Part shown: positions 1 to 4,540 of the stretch, in pieces
Position numbering within the stretch: the first letter of the stretch is position 1
Layout: each line of letters starts with the position of its first letter
Origin: Nanobdellota archaeon
GTDB lineage: Archaea; Nanobdellota; Nanobdellia; Woesearchaeales; GW2011-AR9
Assembly (NCBI GenBank): GCA_030695605.1
Contig: JAUYQE010000108.1
Span: forward strand, 1-6,282
Direction: 5' to 3'
Length of the DNA: 6,282 bases
Made by a program: the position numbers and the translations under genes
The notes under the pieces: model-generated
Database searches by the model: none
What the model was told of the DNA's origin: nothing
Seen by the model: the letters and a program-made list of their open reading frames with translations, nothing else

Positions 1-543
1 GTGCAAGAATATGATGAAGCACAACGCCGAGTAACCCTTAAAAATAAGAGTGAATTGGAGATTGTTGAGCAAGATCAAGAGAGATACCTTGTTGAGTACT
101 CTTACAATTTTTTAGATTCTGTTACCGATGGTTTTACTCAATGGTTTGAGAATATCAAAACACTTGTTGATTCTCCAAAAATTTACAAACTTCTCCACTA
201 TAACTCTAAAAAGAAAAAAGCTTTCGTTCAAGAGATTACAGACGAAGGCGTACGGAAAGAAGTTTTGGGGAAATACTTTGCAAGCAAAGAGTTTCGAGAA
301 GAGGCTGCGTTACCACTGCCCCTTTCACCCACCCTCTTCTATTCAGAAAAAAGTGAATGCGCTACTTCAGGAAGACGGCGTTCTCTTGCTGCTGTAAATT
401 GGGAATTTGCCGGTGAGATTTTTGGTAAAGAAAACATAAAGGATCATCCCAAGAAAAAAAGGCTCGAAGATATTCGTGAAGATAGAAGAACAATCCAACA
501 AATTCCCGAGTACATAACGACGAAGTCGACAGGCCCGAAATGA
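1..543 (+). CDS. Hypothetical protein, left-edge partial
   Basis: I do not recognise this protein. The frame is open from the first base (a GTG) to a TGA at 541-543, about 180 residues. The GTG may be an internal valine, because nothing upstream is visible. Residues 1-100 are charged and look like ordinary soluble protein (motifs such as YLVEYSYNFLD and QWFENIKTLVD). The last 45 residues are Lys/Arg/Glu-rich (KENIKDHPKKKRLEDIRED). The stretch between, from about base 300 to 395, is low-quality in this frame (ALPLPLSPTLFYSEKSECATSGRRRS), while the +2 frame reads more naturally there (YHCPFHPP, then NALLQEDGVLLLL and a stop). The gene may therefore carry two compensating frameshifts or be decaying. 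It is AT-richer than the housekeeping genes to its right and converges on the HEPN gene. No signal peptide or membrane segment is visible. Confidence 0.5.
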   Translation: MQEYDEAQRRVTLKNKSELEIVEQDQERYLVEYSYNFLDSVTDGFTQWFENIKTLVDSPKIYKLLHYNSKKKKAFVQEITDEGVRKEVLGKYFASKEFREEAALPLPLSPTLFYSEKSECATSGRRRSLAAVNWEFAGEIFGKENIKDHPKKKRLEDIREDRRTIQQIPEYITTKSTGPK

Positions 544-617
544 TCATCTACAATCCTGAACTGGAAAAACACGGATTCATAATTTTGAAGCAGCAAGTCT
601 CTGTAATTTCCCAATAA
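540..617 (+). other. Short ORF, possible gene remnant with Dph2-like N-terminus
   Basis: A 25-codon ORF starts at an ATG overlapping the TGA of the preceding gene (ATGA) and ends at TAA 615-617. It begins MIIYNPELEKHGF. The intact Dph2 at 1640 begins MPLYNPELEKAIE, so seven residues (YNPELEK) match in the same register relative to the ATG, including a 12-base identical run (GAACTGGAAAAA). Beyond this there is no similarity, and the ORF runs antisense into the 3' end of the HEPN gene. It could be the truncated 5' end of a gene interrupted when the neighbouring module arrived, or coincidence. I would not call it a functional protein. Confidence 0.25.
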
Positions 618-987
618 CTGTTAAGATGCTCTTCAGTTCTCGTTCAATATAATTCTCTTTCACGAAGAATCCATCATAGGTTATCTTATGCCTCATGATC
701 CGCAAATTATCAATAAGAGAAATTTCCGACCGATCAAATTGCGGATAGTGAGCTCCCAGGTACTCGATAATCTTCTTATGAGCCCCTTCGCCAATGGTCT
801 TGTATCCGTCCAGCAAGAGAAGAACGCTCATGAGTTCCCTGACGACATCATAGTACTCTTTAGCAACATGCGACGGAAAGCGGGAGCGATCAATAGTTTG
901 AATCATCTCCAGCGTGGTTTCTGCCATGCGCAGGATGGAACGTGCTTTCTCTTTGTCCGGCATCGTTTTAACGAGAGTTTCTTCCAT
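577..987 (-). CDS. HEPN-domain protein, putative toxin of MNT-HEPN pair
   Basis: This is a 136-residue all-helical protein resembling the small HEPN partners of minimal nucleotidyltransferases. HEPN proteins of such pairs are commonly RNase toxins. The conserved centre is DNLRIMRHKITYDGFF (residues 93-108), preceded by the family-like helix GEGAHKKIIEYL. Against the canonical R-N-x-x-x-H motif this reads R99-H-K-I-T-Y104, so the usual Asn and final His appear to be His and Tyr, and nuclease activity cannot be assumed. I chose the ATG at 987, which overlaps the end of the upstream MNT gene by 20 bases. TTG at 993 or ATG at 963 are alternatives, and none has a clear Shine-Dalgarno, so translation is probably coupled to MNT. 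The gene order (antitoxin first, overlapping) supports a two-gene operon. The family call is by motif and context only. Confidence 0.72.
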   Translation of the reverse strand: MEETLVKTMPDKEKARSILRMAETTLEMIQTIDRSRFPSHVAKEYYDVVRELMSVLLLLDGYKTIGEGAHKKIIEYLGAHYPQFDRSEISLIDNLRIMRHKITYDGFFVKENYIERELKSILTVIGKLQRLAASKL

Positions 988-1528
988 GGTCAAAAACTTT
1001 CAAATAGCCTTTTAGGATTGTCCCGTTAATAATGTTATTTTTTAATTCTTTGCTCAATTTATTAAAGTGAGCACTGAAAAAAATGCTGATCTTCCTCTGC
1101 AAGGCTTTCTCGTATTTTTCAAAATGGAGTGGAGTGCTTTCACTCTCTACGAAGAGGTCAAGATCACTCTCTTTCAGGTCTTCCCCCCGCGCGGCTGAGC
1201 CAAAGAGAATAATACTCCCCGGCTGGCATTTTTCCCAGAGGTAGTCCAAAAAGCCAGACTCTTTAATGCGCAGGACCGTATCGAGGCGTTTCAGGAAGGT
1301 AAAATTTTCGTGGTCTCGATGGGCATAATAGATGGGGTAGTTGTAAATCCGGTGCTTTTTAATAGTAATGAGGCTTTCTTGTTCGAGCTCTTGGAGATAT
1401 TTCTTGACAGAAGGTGGAGCCACCCCCACTTTTTTGCTGATCTCCCGTAACTGGAAGCCGATGCCTTTCGGGAGCGGATCTTCAAAAAACAAGCGGAGTA
1501 CTTTAGACCTGTTATCTTTTTGTAACAT
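968..1528 (-). CDS. wHTH-nucleotidyltransferase (MNT), putative antitoxin/autoregulator
   Basis: This 186-residue protein has two parts. Residues about 8-60 form a winged-helix DNA-binding domain (LREISKKVGVAPPSVKKYLQELEQESLI). Residues about 95-180 form a minimal nucleotidyltransferase. The signature is ILFGSAARG followed by SDLDLF, giving G110-S111-x10-D122-x-D124, the Pol-beta-superfamily GSx10DxD motif that binds metal and NTP. The third catalytic acidic residue expected further on is not evident: the candidate strand reads KISIFFSAHF. The C-terminal KELKNNIINGTILKGYL helix resembles archaeal members of this family. In MNT-HEPN systems the MNT protein neutralises the HEPN toxin, in characterised cases by nucleotidylating it. 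Here the fused wHTH suggests it also represses its own operon. It starts at ATG 1528 with a TATA box about 29 bases upstream and no Shine-Dalgarno, so it is probably leaderless. Confidence 0.82.
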   Translation of the reverse strand: MLQKDNRSKVLRLFFEDPLPKGIGFQLREISKKVGVAPPSVKKYLQELEQESLITIKKHRIYNYPIYYAHRDHENFTFLKRLDTVLRIKESGFLDYLWEKCQPGSIILFGSAARGEDLKESDLDLFVESESTPLHFEKYEKALQRKISIFFSAHFNKLSKELKNNIINGTILKGYLKVFDHGRNSR

Positions 1529-1540
1529 ATGTGATAATAA

Positions 1541-1556
1541 AATAACAACTGTTATT
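1541..1556. promoter_or_regulatory. Inverted repeat, candidate operator of MNT-HEPN operon
   Basis: A perfect 6-bp inverted repeat, AATAAC-AACT-GTTATT, lies between the MNT start codon and its TATA-like element, and its right arm overlaps that element. A further GTTA...TAAC pair sits at 1511-1526 over the start codon. A dimeric wHTH protein bound here would block TBP or RNA polymerase, which fits autoregulation by the operon's own wHTH-MNT product. The repeat is seen directly; the operator role is inference. The region is AT-rich, so chance palindromes are possible. Confidence 0.4.
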
Positions 1557-1564
1557 TAAATATT
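1551..1564 (-). promoter_or_regulatory. TATA-like core promoter of MNT-HEPN operon
   Basis: The minus strand reads AATATTTAAATAAC here, centred about 29 bases upstream of the MNT ATG at 1528. That is the archaeal TATA-to-start distance expected for a leaderless mRNA. Confidence 0.5.
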
Positions 1565-1608
1565 ACGGTCAAAAAAGCGTTTTTGAAAATATATATTTCT
1601 CACCAATA

Positions 1609-1618
1609 CTTTTTAAAG
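1609..1618 (+). promoter_or_regulatory. Core promoter (TATA box) of dph2
   Basis: The decamer CTTTTTAAAG ends 21 bases before the dph2 ATG at 1640, with its centre about 26 bases upstream. No Shine-Dalgarno precedes the ATG, so the transcript is probably leaderless. The same decamer at the same distance precedes kae1. Confidence 0.6.
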
Positions 1619-1639
1619 TGGTGGCATATTTTTATCACT

Positions 1640-1912
1640 ATGCCGTTGTATAACCCCGAACTGGAAAAAGCTATTGAGCGCATCAAAGCTGAAAAAGCGA
1701 AAGTAGTCTGCATCCAGCTGCCGGATGGCATGAAGCCCCTGGCGAAAGAAATAGAAGAAGCTATCGCCAAAGAAACCGGCGCACGGGTGCTGATCTGGCT
1801 AGGCAGCAATTTCGGTGCATGCGACGTCCCTCTTGGCTTAGACCGCCTGGGCGTTGATCTCTTAATCAGCTGGGGGCATAATCGGTTTCATAAGCTGCAG
1901 GAAGGATGGTAG
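1640..1912 (+). CDS. dph2: Diphthamide synthase Dph2, N-terminal part (split gene)
   Basis: Dph2 is the [4Fe-4S] radical-SAM-like enzyme that transfers a 3-amino-3-carboxypropyl group from SAM to a histidine of elongation factor 2, the first step of diphthamide synthesis. This ORF encodes 90 residues matching domain 1 of archaeal Dph2: an N-terminal helix, VVCIQLPDGMK (compare the VLIQxPEGL strand), GSNFGACDVP with the first cluster cysteine C61 (Cys59 in the Pyrococcus horikoshii enzyme), and LLISWGHNRFHKL (compare ALIHLGHSYMKL). It stops at TAG 1910-1912 in mid-protein. Homology resumes at once in the +1 frame from 1914. The ATG at 1640 is chosen because the TATA element lies 21-31 bases upstream and the protein aligns from there. 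A longer in-frame start at 1583 would place the start upstream of that promoter. Confidence 0.88.
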   Translation: MPLYNPELEKAIERIKAEKAKVVCIQLPDGMKPLAKEIEEAIAKETGARVLIWLGSNFGACDVPLGLDRLGVDLLISWGHNRFHKLQEGW

Positions 1913-1913
1913 G

Positions 1914-2651
1914 ATGAAAGTCCTCTTTTTAGATGCACCGTACACCGGAACCGTAGAGCTCTGCCCCGAGACGCTCCAATACTTCCAGGAGAAGAACATC
2001 AAAACTGTCGCCCTCTACGCGTCCGTGCAGTTCTGCAATAATTTGGAAAGAGTCAAACAGCAGCTGCAGGAACGGAATATCACTATCGTGTCTTCCCAGG
2101 CGAAGCGAACTGACGTCCCCCAGCAAATACTTGGCTGTGACAATTATCACAATTCTCTCAACTTGTCTGCAGAACAGCTGCAGCAGATTGATGCTTTCCT
2201 CTACATCGGCGACGGAAAGTTCCATCCGCTGGCTTTAGCGTATGGGCAGAAAGATGCAAAACTGTTCAAAGAAATCATTTGCAATGATTCCATCGGGAAA
2301 AGGTTTTTTATAATCACTAAAAAAGATATTCAAGACACTTTAAACAGACAGAGAGGTACACTCCTCAAATTCTTATCTGCCAAGAATATTGGAGTCATCA
2401 TCACCATCAAGCCCGGGCAGGAGCATCTGCAGCCCAGTTTGGCTCTCGAAAAAAAATATTCAGACAAGAAATTCTATTATTTTATTGATAATACCATCTC
2501 TTTTGACCAGCTGGAAAACTTTCCTTTCGTCGACGTCTGGGTAAATACTGCTTGTCCGAGGATCGGCTTGGACGACCAGGAGCAGTTCCGGAAAGGCGTG
2601 CTGAACCTGAATGAGGCGCTGGGGGCGGAAGAATTGCTTCAGAGACTGTAA
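1914..2651 (+). CDS. dph2: Diphthamide synthase Dph2, C-terminal part (split gene)
   Basis: These 245 residues continue archaeal Dph2 exactly where the first ORF stops. Domain 2 includes QQILGCDNYH with the second cluster cysteine C75 (Cys163 in P. horikoshii). Domain 3 includes IGDGKFHPLALAY, VIITIKPGQEHL, and WVNTACPRIGLDD with the third cysteine C214 (Cys287). All three [4Fe-4S] ligands of Dph2 are thus present across the two ORFs. The ATG at 1914 lies one base after the TAG of the first ORF. AGGAAGG about 8 bases upstream could serve as a weak Shine-Dalgarno for re-initiation. The frames are open over one another from 1866 to 1912, so a single +1 shift or one erroneous base would give one protein of about 335 residues, the normal Dph2 size. 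Its stop lies 5 bases from the end of the convergent peroxiredoxin gene. Confidence 0.88.
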   Translation: MKVLFLDAPYTGTVELCPETLQYFQEKNIKTVALYASVQFCNNLERVKQQLQERNITIVSSQAKRTDVPQQILGCDNYHNSLNLSAEQLQQIDAFLYIGDGKFHPLALAYGQKDAKLFKEIICNDSIGKRFFIITKKDIQDTLNRQRGTLLKFLSAKNIGVIITIKPGQEHLQPSLALEKKYSDKKFYYFIDNTISFDQLENFPFVDVWVNTACPRIGLDDQEQFRKGVLNLNEALGAEELLQRL

Positions 2652-2656
2652 TATTG

Positions 2657-3127
2657 TCATTTCCCTTCTTTCTTCCCCAAGAACTTTAGCGCTTCTTCCG
2701 CATGCTTTTCCGGCTTTACGTCTTTCAGCACTTTGACAATATCCCTCTTTTCGTCAAGAATGAACGTTACCCGCTCAATGCCCATAAATTCTTTGCCCAT
2801 CATGGTTTTCTTGCCGTACACGCCGTATCTCTTGGAAACGGCAAAATCCGTATCAGAAAGCAGCGTTACTTGCAGAGCATGCTGCTCGCAGAATTTCTGC
2901 TTGCTTTTCTCATCGCCGCCCGAGATGCCCAGAACCGTCGCACCAAGACTTATAAAATCATTGAGATGCTCCGTAAACGCCTTGGCTTGCAGCGTACAGC
3001 CGGGCGTGTTGTCTTTGGGATAGAAATAGAGCACGACATACGTGCTTTTGATGCTTTCGAGCGAGTGCACCATGCCCTCTTTGTCCTGCAAGGCAAATGA
3101 CGGCGCTTTTTTATTGATCGTTTGCAT
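2657..3127 (-). CDS. bcp: Peroxiredoxin, PrxQ/Bcp family
   Basis: This 156-residue thioredoxin-fold protein reduces H2O2 and organic peroxides using a peroxidatic cysteine. The family core is YFYPKDNTPGCTLQAKAF, with peroxidatic C44 in the TPGCT motif, followed by GISGGDEKSKQKFC, LLSDTDFAVSKRYGVYG and ERVTFILDEK. The resolving cysteine five residues after C44, found in many PrxQ proteins, is a lysine here (K49). C80, in the helix KSKQKFCEQH, lies exactly 36 residues after C44, the spacing of the resolving cysteine in helix-3-type PrxQ proteins such as that of Xanthomonas campestris. An atypical 2-Cys mechanism is therefore likely. The start is ATG 3127, because a near-perfect Shine-Dalgarno AGGAGGT (3136-3142) precedes it by 8 bases; the longer start at 3151 would swallow this. 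It lies downstream of the ferredoxin gene in one operon. Confidence 0.93.
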   Translation of the reverse strand: MQTINKKAPSFALQDKEGMVHSLESIKSTYVVLYFYPKDNTPGCTLQAKAFTEHLNDFISLGATVLGISGGDEKSKQKFCEQHALQVTLLSDTDFAVSKRYGVYGKKTMMGKEFMGIERVTFILDEKRDIVKVLKDVKPEKHAEEALKFLGKKEGK

Positions 3128-3135
3128 AGTTGTCA

Positions 3136-3142
3136 ACCTCCT
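3136..3142 (-). promoter_or_regulatory. Shine-Dalgarno of the peroxiredoxin gene
   Basis: The minus strand reads AGGAGGT, 8 bases before ATG 3127 and overlapping the ferredoxin stop codon (3141-3143). It is the only strong Shine-Dalgarno I see in the window. That fits an internal operon gene, in contrast to the promoter-proximal genes, which look leaderless. It decides the start of the peroxiredoxin. Confidence 0.8.
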
Positions 3143-3401
3143 ACCAGCCACTTTCTACTTTCACCGTGCCTTTTAAAAGTTGTGCCTGGCACGCGAGGCG
3201 ATGATGGGGCGGCAAATCGTGGTCTTTCTCCAAGTCATTTTTTTCTGCAAGATTGCTCATCCCCTCCAAAACTGCAATCTCGCACGTCCGGCACAGGCCG
3301 CTCCGGCAGCCGAAGGGAATGCCCAGCTCTTCGCAGGCTTCCCGGATGGGGCTGCCATCAGGAACTTCAACTTTCTGATTTTCTCGCATGACGAAAGCCA
3401 T
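3141..3401 (-). CDS. [2Fe-2S] ferredoxin, plant/adrenodoxin-type fold
   Basis: This is an 86-residue electron carrier. The cluster ligands are visible as G31-C32-RSGL-C37-RT-C40 and RLAC71QAQL, the C-x4-C-x2-C...C arrangement of [2Fe-2S] ferredoxins. Preceding motifs VPDGSPIREACEELGIPFGC match the family's beta-grasp and first ligand loop. It is short, with no fused reductase domain, so it is a free electron shuttle. Its stop codon overlaps the Shine-Dalgarno of the peroxiredoxin gene, so the two are co-transcribed, and it may feed electrons to redox enzymes used with that peroxidase (inference). The start is ATG 3401, with a TATA-like element about 27 bases upstream. A second in-frame ATG at 3389 (MRENQKVEVPDGS) would give a protein four residues shorter and equally complete. 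Confidence 0.92.
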   Translation of the reverse strand: MAFVMRENQKVEVPDGSPIREACEELGIPFGCRSGLCRTCEIAVLEGMSNLAEKNDLEKDHDLPPHHRLACQAQLLKGTVKVESGW

Positions 3402-3414
3402 GAGGAGAGTCCTC
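3402..3414. promoter_or_regulatory. Short palindrome directly before the ferredoxin start
   Basis: GAGGA-GAG-TCCTC is a perfect 5-bp inverted repeat with a 3-base centre, immediately adjacent to the ferredoxin ATG at 3401. It could be an operator at the transcription start or a small hairpin. Only the symmetry is seen; the role is inferred. Confidence 0.3.
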
Positions 3415-3421
3415 TGGGATG

Positions 3422-3433
3422 AAATTATTAAAA
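3422..3433 (-). promoter_or_regulatory. Core promoter of the ferredoxin-peroxiredoxin operon
   Basis: The minus strand reads TTTTAATAATTT, centred about 27 bases before ATG 3401, matching the spacing of the other TATA boxes in this window. It lies in the 59-base gap after kae1, so the operon has its own promoter. Confidence 0.5.
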
Positions 3434-3443
3434 CTTATGGTCT

Positions 3444-3449
3444 AAAAAA
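3444..3449 (-). terminator. Oligo-T terminator after kae1
   Basis: A run of six T on the minus strand lies 11 bases after the kae1 stop codon and upstream of the ferredoxin promoter. Archaeal RNA polymerase terminates at such U-tracts without needing a hairpin. Confidence 0.45.
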
Positions 3450-3460
3450 GCAGAATAGCC

Positions 3461-4408
3461 TTAAACCTCATCAATTCTCCAGAGCGGATTAACACTAATA
3501 TCACTGCTCTCCTTTCTGCGCAGATAGCCTTCCCAGGCGATCATGGCGCCATTGTCCCTAACCAGCTCCACAGGAACGTTGTAAAACGTAGCTTGCCGCT
3601 CCTTGCACATGATTGATAACATCTCACCGAAGCGTTTGTTCGCTCCAACGCCGCCGACGAGGAGCAGTTCCTGCTTGTTTGTCTGGGCCATGGCCCGTTC
3701 GGCAACTTCTGTTAACATGGCAAAGCAGGTTTCCTGCACGGAAAAACAGAGGTCTTCCCGGGCGAAGCCTTTCTCAGCCAGCTGGCAGATTTTTGTCAAA
3801 ATACCCGAGAAAGAAACATCCATGCCTTTGACGACGTATGGCAATGCCACATACTTCCCGCCTTTGGCAAGTCCTTCAATCTTAGGCCCGGCGGGAAAGC
3901 CCAGGCCAATCATTCTGCCAAATTTATCCAGCATGTTGCCCAGGCCGATGTCCAGCGTTTCTCCCATGACCCGATATTTGCCGCCTTCCTGCACGATGAC
4001 TTGCGTGTTCACGCCAGATACATAGAGATAGCAGGGGTCTTGCAGCCGATGCAGCTGTTTGCCGATGCTGAGATGGGCAGCAGGATGGTTGACACCGATC
4101 AGTTTCTTTTTATATCTCTGTGACCATCCTTTTGCTTTCTCATAGCCTTTCCATAACGCGGGGTCTAAGCCCGGGCCGGCAGAGTAGGCCATGCAGCTGA
4201 TGTCTTTCCAGCTCACCTTTGCTTTTTGCAACGCTTTCTGCAACACGTCTTCTGCTACCTGCTCATGATGTTCTGCAACTTCATGGGGAATCATGCCGCC
4301 TTCGGCAGAGTGAAAACTGTCTAGTTCATTCGCTAGGATTTGGCCTTTGTCCGTAACGAGACCGATGCCAAAAGTATGTGCGGTACTCTCGATTCCCAAG
4401 ATAATCAT
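3461..4408 (-). CDS. kae1: tRNA t6A synthesis protein Kae1 (TsaD family, KEOPS)
   Basis: Kae1 transfers the threonylcarbamoyl group from TC-AMP to A37 of ANN-decoding tRNAs, working in the cytosolic KEOPS complex with Bud32, Cgi121 and Pcc1. The 315-residue protein is full length and starts with the ASKHA-type MIILGIESTAHTFGIG. It shows MIPHEVAEHH, SAGPGLDPAL, the metal-binding HxxxH in VNHPAAH (H108, H112), LYVSGVNTQVI, GFPAGPKIEGLA, VSFSGILT, LLVGGVGANKRF and the last metal ligand D285 in RDNGAMIAWEG. There is no fused Bud32 kinase, unlike some archaeal homologues. Two usually conserved spots differ: SGGNT reads SGVNT (V133) and GPGLGPAL reads GPGLDPAL. The start is ATG 4408, which begins the conserved LGIESTAHT. 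Longer in-frame starts would add an unconserved tail across the promoter. It is divergent from the gene at 4526. Confidence 0.95.
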   Translation of the reverse strand: MIILGIESTAHTFGIGLVTDKGQILANELDSFHSAEGGMIPHEVAEHHEQVAEDVLQKALQKAKVSWKDISCMAYSAGPGLDPALWKGYEKAKGWSQRYKKKLIGVNHPAAHLSIGKQLHRLQDPCYLYVSGVNTQVIVQEGGKYRVMGETLDIGLGNMLDKFGRMIGLGFPAGPKIEGLAKGGKYVALPYVVKGMDVSFSGILTKICQLAEKGFAREDLCFSVQETCFAMLTEVAERAMAQTNKQELLLVGGVGANKRFGEMLSIMCKERQATFYNVPVELVRDNGAMIAWEGYLRRKESSDISVNPLWRIDEV

Positions 4409-4429
4409 GATTTCTCCAGAAGAGTCCCT

Positions 4430-4439
4430 CTTTAAAAAG
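4430..4439 (-). promoter_or_regulatory. Core promoter (TATA box) of kae1
   Basis: The minus strand reads CTTTTTAAAG, ending 21 bases before the kae1 ATG at 4408. This is identical in sequence and spacing to the dph2 promoter. The predicted transcription start falls at or next to the ATG. A GGAG lies 5 bases before the ATG but would have little or no leader in which to act. Confidence 0.6.
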
Positions 4440-4450
4440 TTGTGCCAAAA

Positions 4451-4460
4451 GTATAAATAC
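4451..4460 (+). promoter_or_regulatory. TATA box, candidate promoter for the gene at 4526
   Basis: GTATAAATAC is a good archaeal TATA match. A start about 27 bases downstream, near 4481, would give a roughly 45-base leader containing the hairpin at 4491-4508. The element is nearly symmetric and could also be read on the minus strand. Confidence 0.4.
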
Positions 4461-4490
4461 TTCTGGAACATATCTATCCTAAACAATAGA

Positions 4491-4508
4491 ACGGCTTCTT
4501 GGAGCCGT
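4491..4508 (+). promoter_or_regulatory. Hairpin in the probable 5' leader of the gene at 4526
   Basis: ACGGCT-TCTTGG-AGCCGT forms a perfect 6-bp stem with a 6-base loop, 17 bases before the ATG at 4526. No T-run follows, so it does not look like a terminator. It may be a leader structure or a protein-binding site. Confidence 0.35.
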
Positions 4509-4510
4509 CC

Positions 4511-4540
4511 GGGCGATAAAGATATATGGGCGATAAAGAG
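4511..4540 (+). repeat. 17-base tandem duplication over a start codon
   Basis: GGGCGATAAAGA occurs at 4511-4522 and again at 4528-4539, a 17-base period. The second copy encodes the first residues (GDK) of the 4526 gene just after its ATG. It looks like a small tandem duplication. Confidence 0.6.

Noticed and set aside
302..340. CHC2-type zinc finger of a DnaG primase (CPFHPP)
   Set aside because: Only the CPFH fragment resembles it. The other ligands and the surrounding primase sequence are missing.
1910..1912. TAG in dph2 as a pyrrolysine codon or readthrough stop
   Set aside because: Reading on in the same frame gives sequence unlike Dph2, whereas the +1 frame continues the homology at once. 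The break is a frame change, not a recoded stop.
2702..3100. Long plus-strand open frame opposite the peroxiredoxin
   Set aside because: It is the mirror of a clearly conserved PrxQ gene, and its own translation shows no recognisable family.
3180..3422. Plus-strand open frames opposite the ferredoxin
   Set aside because: The minus strand encodes a ferredoxin with all four cluster cysteines. The plus-strand frames are Ala/Pro/Ser-rich shadows without start signals.
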